From contig LUGG01000004.1 in the NCBI GenBank assembly GCA_001683735.1, forward strand, positions 124,001 through 188,000: DNA of 64,000 bases, written 5' to 3'. The DNA comes from Grifola frondosa (Eukaryota > Basidiomycota > Agaricomycetes > Polyporales > Grifolaceae). Every line of letters begins with the position of its first letter. Within the stretch, counting starts at the first letter, position 1. This document shows positions 34,303 to 46,495 of the stretch, in pieces. A program made the translations under genes and the position numbers. The notes under the pieces were generated by a model. That model was not told where the DNA came from. It searched no databases and worked only from the letters and a program-made list of their open reading frames with translations.

Positions 34303-35259
34303 GCGGGACGCGGCGACGGAGTAGAAGCGCACGGCAGGCGCACGGTGTACAAGAGCTGTATTGTAGAATAGAAGGAATACCAGATTAGAGGATTGAACGA
34401 CATGCGTGACACCGTGTGGTGGAGAAGAAGATGACGTGAGCGTGCCTGAGAAAGGGCTCGGCCTGCGGGGGCAAAAGACGATGACATCATGGGATAATGA
34501 GAAGGGTCGAGCTGCTTTCCTGCTTTGAGCCGCATCATTTTCTCTCTTACGGGCAACTTACATCCAGCAACTGCAGCAACAGCCAGCAAGTCTGTGCCAG
34601 TCTGCCAGTCTCTGCCACAGGCTCTGTCCCGTCACATCAACTCTTCTCTTGTTCTCCGACCCGTCCCCGCCAGTCTCTCGCACCTCGACACTCTTTTCCT
34701 TTTTCATCTCCTCCCTATTCAGCTTCCCCCTCCGCTTCCCTTCCCCGACATCTCATCCGCCCTCGACGCTGCTCTCTTCTCCGCCGCTCTCTCCTCCGCC
34801 GTTCTCTCCTCCGCCGCTGTCCCCTCCGTCGACGACCACCCTCCGACCATCCCGTCCCCTCGGCTAGAACACCGCGCATGCCTGCCCGTCGTTGTTTAGG
34901 ATCCCCAGCACCCTCTGCACCGGTTCGCCTCCACTGATCAACACCTGCTCTTTATGCTGCTTTCATAGCTTCTGGTGCACAGTCTCCGACATCCTTGCGT
35001 CTGTCCTCGCCGCTTCTTTGCTTTCTTGCGTCATATCTACCTCCGCGTTTAACTGGGCCGCCCGCGTCCTCGTGCACACCCTTCCTAGAATACATTCTCC
35101 CAGTTTGTCCGCAATCCTGTCAAGCCCCTTCTCTCCTCTCCCCCTTATCCCTCCTATTGTGCGTCCTTCTTCCTCTTTGTATTCTGTCTCCATTCATACC
35201 ACAACTTACTCAGCTATTACATGGGAATCCTAGTCTCTTTATTATTTCCACGACGCTTC
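34303..35259. other. Intergenic, pyrimidine-rich promoter tract
   Basis: Between 34600 and 35259 the plus strand is strongly C/T-rich (long CTCC, TCTC and CCTCCG runs). Such CT blocks are common just upstream of highly expressed fungal genes. Open frames here are Ser/Pro/Leu-rich artefacts of that composition. Confidence 0.5.
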
Positions 35260-38200
35260 ATGTCTTCTCAGTATTCTTACTCGAGCGCCAGCTCTTCTTC
35301 CTCATCCTCGTCTTCCCCTGGCCCGACTCGCCGTTCCACCATACCCCGCCACCGTCCTCGTCCTCCCCCGTCCGGGACCCTTTCCCCCTCCTACTCCGCA
35401 GTCCTCCATCATGACATCCCCCCCTCTCGCTTCTCACCCTTTTACCCCTCATCCCCTCGGAATCCGTATTTATTCCCCCCAGCCTATCTTTGGCCCTATG
35501 TCGTCCTCCATATCCCGCGCCAGCTTCTCCCCCCGTCAAGTCAGGACCTCCCCGGTAGAGCAACGCTCCAGTCCCTTGGGGTCGCCCACCCCGCGTCGTT
35601 CAACCAGCCCTCTCGATTCGCACGCACCATGCGTCTCCGCGTCTTCGGAGGATCCTCTGCCCGCTCTGCCGCCTTCTCCGTCACCTTCTTCAAGGTATGC
35701 ACATGGCTTCATGTTCTCACATCTACACAATATTCATCCTCACGTCCTCCTTACTTTTCCCTAGTGCCACCGGCCTGCGAATTTCGATTCCCCCTCCGAG
35801 CCCGAGTTCATCGACCTCGACGCCTTCTCCCCCGCTGCTCGTTCCTTTTCCGCGCGAATCGTCTCCGAACGCGCTCCCCCCCGCCTTCGACATCACCATT
35901 CCGGGTTCAGATTCTGCTCCCTCCGGTGACGCGCTGCTCCCTTCGGGCGAGCTCAACATCGACTTCACCGAGTTCGACGCAGACGGCCTTAGCGCGCTCG
36001 AGAAGATCTATCTTTTCTCGCGCAGTAGAGCCGGCTTCCACCGTGTGTTCATCGCTCACGCTCTACCCAGATATCTCCTCGGCTCCGACGCGGGTCCTTC
36101 CAATGCAGAAATCGAGCAAATCAGCCCCGGGGAGGCGGTCGAATACGTGCTTCCGCTCCTCAATGGACTCGCCATGGACGAAGGTACGTCAGTCGGCATG
36201 TGTTTCTCACTGCCTCGTTGCGGTCTGCTCACGTATTCTCCCGCCTTGCCCCGCACGAATCTTTTCGGCTAATCCTCTGCGTCGTGAATCTGATCTGCAT
36301 TCACATCAATTGACGTAAATGTTTCGTCACGCATCATTGCATTTAATTATCTATATCGTCGACACGCGAAATTCCGCTACCGCCGCCGTACCACAGATGA
36401 AAGAGTCAAGGAGGCCCTTGCGACCGAGCTCGTGCCCATTATCTGGTGGTTCATCACGCACTGCAGGCTGGTCGACGATGAGCTTATGCAGGCGGCTTCG
36501 CATCCGCTCCCTCAAACGGACGCAGAACGTACTGAAGCTTCGTTTGCCGCCAACAATATTGACTCTAGTTGGTCTGGTTCGAGCACGAGCACTTCATCTC
36601 AGGACGTGACGACGTTCATATCCGTGCAGGCGTTCACACCGATCTTAGGCACGCTCCTGCTCAGCTCCAACGGGCTCGTGGGCGGATCAGCAAGGTATGC
36701 CGTCGTCGAGCTTCTTCGGCGCCTGCGCCGTGCAAACGATCGAGAGGACAGCGGTACACAAGCGACCCCTCAGACTCCCAGCACGCCTCATCAGAACAGG
36801 GCGACACACTGGCACGGCGAAGAAGAAGTCGACGAAGAAGAGAGCACGTACGTCGGGCTGTTCGGCCGCGGCGAGCGTAGGCTGTTCGAGCACGAGCTCG
36901 TGTTTCAGGTCGTGATCGGCATGGGACGGCTCGACATGGACGAAGGGCAGCGCGAGGCTGAGCAGCTTGCGCGCAATGCGTTTGGAAGCCCCGGCGCACA
37001 GACAGTCATGCTCACCCCGCAGACCGCGCATGCGAACGGTAATGGTGAGGAGTATTTCTCTTTGTCTTTCCCAGATGTGCCTGCGCCGCCGCCACACCCG
37101 CCACATGCGCTTGCGCCGCTGCCCGAGTTCGGGCCCTCCCCAGCGGGTGCGTCGCTCGCTACCGTTGCGACCTCGCTCGTGATATCGCCGTCCCCGTCGT
37201 TCGCGTCTTCGGTGGGAGACTCGATATCGGGGTCCCCAGCCCGTCGTCCTCGACGCCGTCGCTCGTGTTCTCGTCGTCGACATCCTCTTTTGACTTCAGC
37301 ACGCAGCCGGTCCTGGACGCGAAGATGGAGGAAGCGTGGGTACCGCCGAGCCCGCGCCCCACACACGCCGCCTTGCCCCGCGGTCGCCGCCCCCTCGGAA
37401 GAAGAAGTCCATGAGATGCCGTCGATGAGGATACAGGCGCCGTCGTCGACCCTGTGTTCGATTCGCCGCCGGGAAATGCGCCGGGGTGGCTGTCGCCCGC
37501 GAGCGGAGACATCGAGATGATGGATGGGGAGGAGGCGGACTTTAGCGAGGAGGCAGCGGTGGGGCGGTTGTCGAGCATGAGCCTAATGGCCGCTGTCACT
37601 GCCAGTGGTACGTGCTGCTCTTCGCTTGCAATCAGGTAATATACTTAATTTATACTTGGTGGAATATTTAGGTTCAATCGATGAGGAGACGAAGACGCTG
37701 TTTGTCCGCGAGGTAGAGCGGGTAGGAAGGGACCCTGTCTATTGGGTACGAAGAGAAGCGAGCTTCGCCGTCGGCGCGCTCGCGAAGGTCGTGCCTGTGG
37801 AGATCGTCGGTTATCATCTGGTGCGCGTCAGGCTTGTCGGAACAATTCATTGTGCTGACACAAATTCGGGTTCCGTATAGCTACCGCTGTTCGAGACGCT
37901 GTGCAAAGATACGACGTGGCATGTGCGGCATTCAGTGCTCTTCGCGCTCCCGGCTATCCTCTCACGGCTCGGCGCGCAGCAGCGCCGCCAGCTCGCGCTC
38001 GAGGTCGTCCTCCCGCTGGCGCGCGACGAGGAGCAGACGGTGCGCTCCGCGGTGTTGGAGGCGCTCGGGGAGGTGATGCACACGTTTGCAGACGACGAGG
38101 GAGGCCCCCGCACGAGCTGCTCAATCTGTTCCTCGGGATCCGCGAAACGGAGGATGCCGAGGGCGGCATCGATTTGGGCGGGGGGATTGGCGAGTATGAT

Positions 38201-39537
38201 GACATGTCGCCACAATTGGGCTCTGCGCCACCATCGCCGCCGGTAAATGGAATCAAGATCAAGGGAATCACCGGCACGGGCATGCGAGCGCGCTCAGTCT
38301 CTCCGCCGTCTCAAATGTCGAGGAGTTGGAGTAACTCGTCCGCTGCAACGGCTGGCGTGGGTCCGGACATATTTGACGATCCGCAGCGCCCGCTCGTGTG
38401 CGCGTTCAACTACCCGCGGTCGCGCTGACGCTTGGGCGCGCGCGGTGGCCGGAGCTGCGTACGCTGTATCTCTCCCTCGCGCAGAACGCGTCACTGCAGG
38501 TGCGCCGCACCCTCGCGGCGTCTTTGGGCGAGCTCGCGAAGATCGTCGGTGAGGAGTACGCGCGGCGCGACCTGATGGGCGTGTGGTGGGCGAGCGTGCG
38601 CGCGGTGGAGGGCGAGGTGCGGCTGAAGGTGATCGAGTGCCTCGAGGTGTTCGTACGCGCGGTTGCGGAGCCCGAGCGCGCGGAGGTCGTGCGCGGCCTG
38701 CACGACGAGTTCGTGGCCGGGCGGCTGCGCGGGTGGAGGAGCGCGAGGAGGCGGTGAAGGTGCTCGCGGCGCTGGTGGAGATTGGCGGGGTCGAGACGGA
38801 GGTGCTGAGGCTGCTCGTGGCGGGGGCGCTTGATGATCGTGTCGCTGCTGTTCGTGAGGCTGCTGTGGCTGTCGTGAGTGTTTTTTTTTTGTGTTTTTGC
38901 TAGGTGTGGGCGGTGCCTGATGGTGAATGTGTGCAGATTCCGGTTTTGTCCGGACGTGGAGGTGGAATCCTTGGCTGGTCGACGAGCTCCGGAGGGATGT
39001 GAGGGTGTTCGGGAAATCGGAGTCGTTCCGCAAAAGGACGACGTTCGTGATGTGTGAGCAGGAGCTGCTTTCGTCGGAGCAGGGAGACGTCGTACTGTTG
39101 GACAACGACTTTTGGACGATATTATCCGCCCTTGCGCAAGATACCATTGTAGACGTGCGGATACGAGTGGCACGGCTGCTTGCTATACTTTCCGGTGCGC
39201 TCTCCGCTCTCCCTTGATACCATTCTGTGAATACTGATATTTTTATCCTGGCTTCAGACAGACATGGTCGTATTAATGAAGCAACGCTCTCGCAGACCGT
39301 CGAACTTGCCCGGAGCCTGGCGCAAGACACTTCACACGAGGTGCAGGCGTTCGTGAGGACCGCACTTTCGGATGGCGCACGGCCAATTGGGGTACCGTCA
39401 AGAACGATAAAAAGTGCTGCTACGTTCTCCCGCCCTCCGCCGCCGCCGCTTCCATCACCAGGCTGACAGGCCCATGGGCCGCTGGACCCGGCGATGCCTG
39501 CGCCGCCGGGGCCTGCGGCGGTCATTGTATAAAATAA
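35260..39537 (+). CDS. HEAT-repeat protein phosphatase 4 regulatory subunit (PPP4R1-like)
   Basis: A Ser/Pro-rich N-terminus (from ATG 35260 or, less likely, 35411) leads to LSALEKIYLFSRSRAGFHRV, PGEAVEYVLPLLNGLAMDE, ELVPIIWWFITHCRLVDDEL, FISVQAFTPILGTLLLSSNG, VYWVRREASFAVGALAKVVP, TTWHVRHSVLFALPAILSRL, QVRRTLAASLGELAKIVGEE and TIVDVRIRVARLLAILSD. These alternating helices are HEAT repeats, and the arrangement matches PPP4R1-type scaffold subunits of PP4/PP2A phosphatases. The middle holds long acidic and Ser-rich linkers. One-base breaks are apparent near 37230-37245, 37380-37425, 38107-38112 (five C), 38414-38416 and 38729-38732, and probably in the CCG repeat near 39445. The end at the TAA 39535-39537 assumes that last shift; without it the protein stops at 39466. 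Confidence 0.7.
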
Positions 39538-40530
39538 ACCCGCTTTTCGCGTATATACGCACGGACTTTCCACGGGCGCGCCCGACGCTCCTGGATGGAT
39601 TATGAATACTTTGCGACGACGGATGGGACTGCTTGGAGCCCAGAGGTTATAGCTCGGCCGTTTGACAGAGGCTGTTGCTGCCTCGGATACGCGGCTCGTC
39701 CTTCGTCGTTGCTAGGGTATGTGTGTCCTGCGTATGGCGTTAGCCCGATATCGTAGGATATCGTTTCTGGATTACGAAGCCTTGGGACTTTTTTTCTGCG
39801 TAACTTATGTATCATTCCACTGCTTTTACCGTCTCTTCTGCAACGTGTCTTGTATCGGCTTACTATTCTATAGATCGACCATTCTAGTACTTATGATAAT
39901 CGATATTGACTGCTTGTTGTCATTTTCGCCGTAGTTATTGCCTCCATGCCTCCACGAACCAATAAGTCGGAGATGTGATCGCGGAAGCTATTGGAGAACC
40001 GTCACGCCCGGTCACGGTGGTTAGTGCGTTCGACACGGGAACAGATTGTTCCTGAGTCGAAGACCATCTAACAGCTCCGAGATCTGGAGTGGGTATCTCA
40101 GTGCTTCATCTGAGGTTCGTCGCGAACGCTTGGTGGCCCAGGCTCCAAATCCGAAAGTAACCCGCGAGTTTGAACAAGAGCCACAGACTTGTCACATGTG
40201 ACATTGTGGTTGGGTTGATCGAGGCACGTGAGAACAAAAGCATTTCAGAAACGGTGGTTTCCCTTTGTTCTGCTTGTAATGAACGCAAGCTGAGAACAAC
40301 ACGCCAGCGCTCTGAAGCATGCATGGGATTTGGGCTCGTGTCACGGTGCTTAAGTGGCTTCTCGTTGATTTCCCTCGACGAGGTTCCGCTGGCCACCTCG
40401 CGCTCCCACTCGCTCTTTTCATACTTACTCTGGAAGACACTGGCCGGCTGGACGGCTTTCAGCACTTGCTTTCTCTTCTGCTGGCAGTGTAACCTTGTAG
40501 ACCCATTCATTGTAGCATCTGCATGTCATC
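39538..40530. other. Intergenic, no gene seen
   Basis: About 1 kb between two plus-strand genes. A 134-codon minus-strand frame (40510-40106) is present but has no domain, and its start would sit 21 bp from the next gene's ATG. I see no tRNA or repeat. Confidence 0.45.
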
Positions 40531-41588
40531 ATGGAAATGTCCCCTGTATTTTTCAAGATTAGAAACGTGGCGTTCGGTGAGTCGCGCTCGAGCCCTCGTC
40601 TCTCTAGGTCGTCGCTGAAACCGATTTAGCGTGTATCATTGCGGTCAGCCTTGTCTGGGCGATACTCCTATGCGTGGAGATCTCGACGCGGTATGATGTC
40701 TCAGATCCTTCACAGCGTATGTACACGACATTGTCTCGGCCGTGTCATCTTGACTGAGACGCGTCCCTGCACAGGAAACCTCGTCGGTGTGCTAATTTTC
40801 ATCAATGCGGTGACGTCAATTATGTTGCCTATCTTGTACGTGGATGCGCTGGCTTCATGGTCACTCTGTTAATCAACTCACATCGTCGAAAGGCTCATCG
40901 CCGAATTTAGAGCGTGGCTGGATGCTGCTCGACTAGTTTTTCTGTTGCTGGTTCATGTTGGTATGTGTCACGCAGTTGGATCCGCCATTGATATCACTGA
41001 CTGATGCATCTTTGGCACTATAGGGACTGCAGCTCTCTTCACTGCCTGGAATCCAGGCTTCACCTGCCCAAATCAAAGTGCGCGCTCGCTTTATCTGATG
41101 TGGCTTGTCACTAATTGACTTTCCAGCCGGTGACGCAGTCGGTGTCTGTCAGTTGATCAACATGTACATCCTGCTCGGCAGTTGGGTGATCCCCGCTATG
41201 CGTAAGGCACCTAACACTGGCTCCATCCACTTCTCGCTTATTCGTCATTCACAGTTGTGTGGTACTCCGCAGTGCTGGGCGTGATGTTCTATCTGCGTTC
41301 TCGATATCCCGTGCCCCCGAAGATGCCGGAGAAGCGAGAGTCTGAATTGCCAATGATGCTCCCATCACGACATGCGTCAACCATGATGTCTCCCCCGGCG
41401 GCCTGCTGAACATCAGTGTTGACAGCATGCCACGCCCGTCATGGATGGTGTCTTCTTCAACTGAGGCTGCCGCGTCTGCAGCGGCAGCAAGCTCAAGTGA
41501 GCAAGACAAATCGTCGTTTGTAGCCGAAAAGACCTCGCCGCGGTCTTCTGGAAGACTATCAAAACGGCTACCCAACTGGGTTTTCTAA
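40531..41588 (+). CDS. Four-helix membrane protein, MARVEL-like (copy A)
   Basis: Spliced start MEMSPVFFKIRNVAFACIIA. Four hydrophobic helices follow: AFACIIAVSLVWAILLCVEI, GNLVGVLIFINAVTSIMLPI, ARLVFLLLVHVGTAALFTAW and a last one near GSWVIPAMLLWYSAVLGVMF, with a Cys-containing loop (GFTCPNQS, GVCQLINMY) between helices 3 and 4, then a Ser-rich tail. The fold resembles MARVEL-type proteins found in large numbers in Agaricomycetes; that assignment is inference. The C run 41392-41396 seems one base short: as written the protein ends at 41409 (MMSPPAAC), but one more C opens a tail reaching the TAA at 41586-41588 with the ending LSKRLPNWVF. Related copies lie at 54.5, 56.5 and 59.6 kb. Confidence 0.65.
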
Positions 41589-41990
41589 CGATGTAGCTTA
41601 CGATTAACACACGTCCCTTTGTATAATTATACCTGTTACATGTTACATATATTGTTGTTATCGACGTCTGTCGCAGAAATTTGAAAGGCGTCACATTTTA
41701 CCGATATGCGAGAACCTGGGACCCTAAAATAAAGTCGGCGACGCTGCGCCGGCGTGTCTATAATTGGCCACGTGCGTTCCGAATATGTTAGGTCCGGCTT
41801 TGGGGCAAACCTGGCTCTGGCTATAGCTGTGACGCCGGACTCTCGTCCAATCTCATGTTCTGACGCGCACAGCAACGTCGTCGCACGACCAACCCGTTCA
41901 TAGCTCTTGTATACATCTGGCTCTGGAGCCCAACACGCCTCGACGGTTATTCCCCACGACTGTGGACGCACCAACTTTGAGCACAACATT
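41589..41990. other. Intergenic, IST1 promoter
   Basis: A 402 bp region between two plus-strand genes, holding the 3' end of the four-helix protein and the IST1 promoter. No further feature seen. Confidence 0.4.
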
Positions 41991-42780
41991 ATGGCTTCTT
42001 GGGATGTTTCACGAGTGAAGGTTTGCCATGTCATGATACTGCATGCGACCTGGATTAAGCAGAGTTCAACAGGCCCAGCTGCGGTTGACGGCCCAACGGC
42101 TCGGCCAGCTGCAGGACAAGATGGAGTCGCAGGCACAGATTACGAAGAGGGATATCGCCACTCTCGTGCAGCAGGGAAATGTTGGGCTTGCGCGAGCAAA
42201 GGCACAGAAGCTGATGAGGGATGACACAAGGGGCGATCTGTTGCAAACGATGGAAATGCACGTGGGTGTGATATTGGGCCATTTGAACGACTTCGATCGC
42301 AGGTGCGTTTCAGGCGGTGAGAAGTCAATATTGTCATGCTCATCGCGCTTCCTTGAGATAGTGAGGCACCGAGTCCTGTAGTGTTGGAGGCAGCCTCTAG
42401 CATCGTCTATGCTGCGCTACAAACGGAATCCAAGGGTGAGTCGCAAATGCCATGATGTTACATGTGTTAATTACTAGCTCGATATGCAGATCTTCATGTC
42501 GTCCGCGAGCTTCTCATACACCGTCTCGGTCCTGATTTCGCCCGTGCAGCCGTAAATAATAAGGATGATTACGTGTCAACCAGGGTGAGCTTGCCTTTTC
42601 CCTACACAACCCATCGTGCTCATTATGGCTAGGTGGTTCGAGCACTTTCCTCACCTCCGCCTACCGCTCTTCGCCTGGACCAGTTTCTCTATTCGATTAC
42701 GCAGGCCCATGGTGTGCAGTGGATGCCCGATCTATCCCCGCAGCAGAAGTTGGTACCATCGCGACTTGTTTTTATTTAAT
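41991..42780 (+). CDS. IST1: IST1-family ESCRT-III regulator
   Basis: From ATG 41991 (MASWDVSRVK) after an intron: QAQLRLTAQRLGQLQDKMES, QITKRDIATLVQQGNVGLAR, KAQKLMRDD, LLQTMEMHVGVILGHLNDFD, VLEAASSIVYAA, VVRELLIHRLGPDFARAAVN, VVRALSSPPPTALRLDQFLY, and AHGVQWMPDLSPQQK. This is the IST1/Vps4-regulator domain, which binds ESCRT-III and Vps4 during multivesicular body sorting. The domain ends almost at the stop (42778-42780), with none of the usual long C-terminal tail. The first intron leaves a one-base phase mismatch, so an indel is possible there. The next ATG, of the TBC-like protein, is only 27 bp on; see the finding on a possible fusion. Confidence 0.8.
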
Positions 42781-42806
42781 TGACCTCATCGTGTTCTAGA
42801 GTCAAT

Positions 42807-45800
42807 ATGCTGTCTGAAATGCTGGACCCGCAAATTATGTCAGTAGTGGATATCTCCCGACTTCGTAAATTGTGTTCACATGGTAAGCTAACACTTATTC
42901 TCTGAAGTCTCTGTTTACTATGATCCAACAATTTGTACAGGCCTTCCTGTAGATCCCCCATGGCTCAGACCAAAAGTTTGGAGGTAGGCTGCGATGTCAT
43001 TAATACCTAACTGTACCTAATTAGCGTTTTAAAAGACTCTTGTTGGGTACCCTTCCACCCGATAAGGCATCGTGGAGCAGCGAAGCACGTAAACAGCGTG
43101 ATAACTATTATGTGTGTGGCATTATTTCTAGAATTTTATTCATCTAACAATGTCTCAGGATCTTGTACGCCGACTGCTTGACCCAATATCCTCTCTTCCC
43201 GAGCCTACAACTCCGCTCACGCCTATAGACGCGTCCCTGGTGGATGTGTCGAAAGAACTGTCATATGTGCCGCCAAATCTTCTTTCTACTCTGGAAGAAG
43301 AACCAGAAGCATCACCTTTATGCCCTCTCGATGATACCGCTCCTGATGATATCAAAATAACTTGCGCTGGCAATATAGATTCACGCCTCCGTCTTATTCG
43401 TGCGTCAGACTCACAAGAAACCGCTTCGTCAGCCAATATGCCGGAAATTCGCCTTGATTCCACCCCCGAAATTCGTTTGGACACTACCCCGGAAGAACGT
43501 GTCGAAAAGCCGCTCCCAGGCAACCTTGAAATCAGTACGGATGCGACGCCCGAAATATCTCTTTCCGTTCCTGATTCGCCTTCGTCGAGCCGTTCTGCAC
43601 TATCGACTACCCTGCTTCCCTCACGACCGTACAGTACAGCTGGTGCACATCACAAACATGCATCCGCCTTGCTTCGTCTCTTGTATATCCATTCATGTCT
43701 CAACCCTGCCAACCGGTCGCCTCAAGTTGCTTCGTTGCTAGTTCCTATCTATGCTGCTCTCGTGGAGGAAGTTGATCCTCTAGATGAGCCACATATTGAA
43801 GCGGATGCATTCTGGGTCTTCGAAGCAATGGTTGGCGAGTTCTCTGAGCTAGAAGACCAAGAATATGGCAACAAGTGGGTGCAAAAACTCAGCGAGCGGT
43901 TACGCTGGGCGGATGAAGAACTTGCTGATGATATGGTGAGTTAAACACCCTCAGAATTGCAATCAGTTGATCAACATATTATGTATAGCAAACGAAGGGA
44001 CTGGATCCTGGTCTTCCCCACTACTCATTGTACGTTATATCTGAAAGTCGATTCCATTTCACTAATGGACGCCATGGCATAGCCGTTGGCTCATTCCCAT
44101 CCTGACGCATACTCTGCCTCTTCCTGCGGTGTTGATGGCGTGGGATGCACTATTTGCCCGTCCGATGAGAGAACGAGACAACAATCCGAAACTCGATTAT
44201 CTCATCGACATTTGCACGAGCATGCTACTCTCAGCAAGAGGCGCACTTCTCCGGTACGTTTTCCTCGATACCTCTTTTTGTGACTACATATTGATACAAT
44301 TTGGTACAGATTGGGCCGGACCAACAGAATATCAGAAGATTTGTGGTCGAACGAAATTGCAGCTATCCCATCAACACCTCTGGGTGCACGAGAGCTTGAA
44401 GATGCCTTTGTAGAAGGCATGTCTTTCCTTCAACAGTATCGCTTGGAAGCTGTAGGCGGTATCGAAAAGGTGTTGCAGACTGCCTTCGACCTGGCATCTC
44501 AACGAGAAGCAGCGACCATCCCTCCAAAAGCAGGCAACGCCGGACTTGGGGCTCGCCTGCGAGAGACGGTGTGGAAAGGGATTTCCAGTCTTGAGACACA
44601 TACGGAGGAAGAGCTTAGCGAAGAGTCCACTTCCGAAGAAGAGCACATCGAGCCTACGAAGCCCTCCAATCCCAGTGACCAACCGTCTACCCTTACCACT
44701 CGTTTGGCTACAACCGTCTGGCGAGGCATCACCAATCAGAGTGCTATGGATCCAGAGGAGCTATCACCGTCGCGGACTCCTTCACCGCTGCCTTCACCTC
44801 TACCACCGTCTTCACCTGCGGCAACCCCCGAAGTACCTCCCAAGGATGCTGCTGCCTCGAATACCGCTTCTCGGGGGCGTTCTATGATATGGGGCTACGC
44901 GGAGAAACTTAAGGATTCGGATGCGGCGGCAACACTAGCAAAGGTCAGCACAAATTGGAGGGTCAAAGCGTTGGATGCGTGGAGCAAACGAGCATCGTCC
45001 ACATTAGCTCCACCACCACCATCTGTTGGTCCTTCGTCGTCGGGCCAAGATTCTATCCGACGTGCTTCTCTCGGAGTGCCGCCTTCAGTCAAGGTTGTTG
45101 AAGACAACAAGAGAGGTTCATTGCCAATGATTGACCGTTCCGATGCATATTCGCCCCCGCCACGGCCAGCCTTCTTCAGGCCTCCCAGGGATAGCATGCT
45201 GCCTGCTCCCCGTAGGACATCTTTGGCTTCCCCTATCAGTCGGAGTGGCGACGCATCTCCAGTATCTGATGCGGGGTCTGCCGCCAGTCAGTCAAGTTAT
45301 AGAACATCTCTATCTTCTTTCACATTGTCGGATCGTAGCCAGCCTAGGACCCACAACGGCCCTCGGCCATTATTGCTGAACTCATCTACATTGATGACTG
45401 CGGGTTCTTCACGCTCCCCTATTGTCTCACCCTCCGCCGATGCCCAGTGGGCTGACTCTGTACGAGCGAAGCGGCCGTCTATGGCCCACAGGGGATCCCA
45501 ATCGTCCGTTTCGTCCTTGTCGCCTTCCGATGTACGAGCCCGTAGGGTCGATGCCCGTTCTGATTCTGAGAATGGTGGCAGCAGGATCATTCCGCTACAT
45601 CGCAAGTCTCCATCTCCCATGGCGAGGACGCCAAATGCGCGAAGGACTACATCGACTTCTTCCACCAGTCCTCCCAGATCGCATCGGCGCTTACCCACTG
45701 ATGCGTCGTCGACTGCCCAAGAAAGTGACGATAATCAAAGCGTCAAGGGTTGGGGCCGCGCCGATGCGCCTGACTCACCCCCTACGGTGTCGCCGCCGCC

Positions 45801-46413
45801 ACGCACTCCTGATGCTTCAGCATTCGTGACTGATGTTCGTGTCAAAGCCACGGAATCCCAAAGAGGATCGGTGGTTCTTACTGAGCCGGGCGACACCAAC
45901 TTCCCTACTCCAGTGTCCGAAACGAAGCTTGCAAGGAGGAGCGCGACGATTTCTCGGCTGCACAGGGACGAGAATTCGGATTCGTCCGCTACCGAACCGT
46001 CGTCGCGGAACACACGCCTCCGATCGAAACGTTTCCCTCCAAGGCTTGCTTCTCTGCGCAACAAGAGTTCAGAACATGTTGCGTCTGGTCATGACACCCT
46101 TGCTGTGGATGTGTCCGATGAAACTGACAACGCGAAGACACCTAGAGCAGGAAGTTTCGATCAGGATGCGACATCCCCTGTCTCTCCCCGATCGGCTCGG
46201 CGTGTGCGCAAGGTGTCTGGAGATGGCGAGACGCGCACGCGGAAGATCTCTGCGGAAGGTCGAGTGCGGAAAATATCCACTGAAGGTCGAGTACGAAAGG
46301 TCTCCGCGGAACATGAGGGGAAGCACAAACGCGAGAGTGCCGCCGTTGAGGGTGACGATGAGGGTTATAATGATCTGTTGAGTGCGTATGAGAGTGAAGA
46401 CAATGCTGTCTAA
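42807..46413 (+). CDS. TBC (Rab-GAP)-like protein with long disordered tail
   Basis: Begins MLSEMLDPQIMSVVDISRLR, then the TBC N-terminal signature GLPVDPPWLRPKVWRLLLGT with LPPDKASWSSEARKQRDNYY. A 200-residue acidic insert follows (PEIRLDSTPEIRLDTTPEER repeats). The helical core continues SALLRLLYIHSCLNPANRSP, EADAFWVFEAMVGEFSELED, RWLIPILTHTLPLPAVLMAW, LDYLIDICTSMLLSARGALL. TBC domains stimulate Rab GTPases with an Arg finger (IxxDxxR) and a Gln finger (YxQG); here the latter position reads RSPQVAS and I find no Arg finger, so catalysis is doubtful. About 600 C-terminal residues are Ser/Pro/Arg-rich and end with near-repeats of R-V-R-K-[VI]-S-x-E-G (46200-46310). The frame is intact. Confidence 0.75.
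46200..46313 (+). repeat. Tandem RVRKxS peptide repeats in TBC-like protein
   Basis: Four consecutive units of about 9-10 residues, RVRKVSGDG, RTRKISAEG, RVRKISTEG and RVRKVSAEH, are encoded here. Each has the basic R-x-x-S form favoured by basophilic kinases, so they could be phosphorylation sites. Confidence 0.6.
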
Positions 46414-46495
46414 GCTCGTTAGTATGCTAGGCCTATGAACATCTTGATTTACATATTTATTATCCAACTATTGAACCATGACAGACTAATGTTCA

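Noticed and set aside
38406..39573. Two long minus-strand frames (255 and 360 codons)
   Set aside because: They are antisense to HEAT repeats of the PP4 subunit, whose conserved helices are on the plus strand.
40106..40510. 134-codon minus-strand frame with a real ATG
   Set aside because: No domain is visible, and its start would lie 21 bp from the divergent start of copy A, leaving no room for two promoters. Kept as unlikely.
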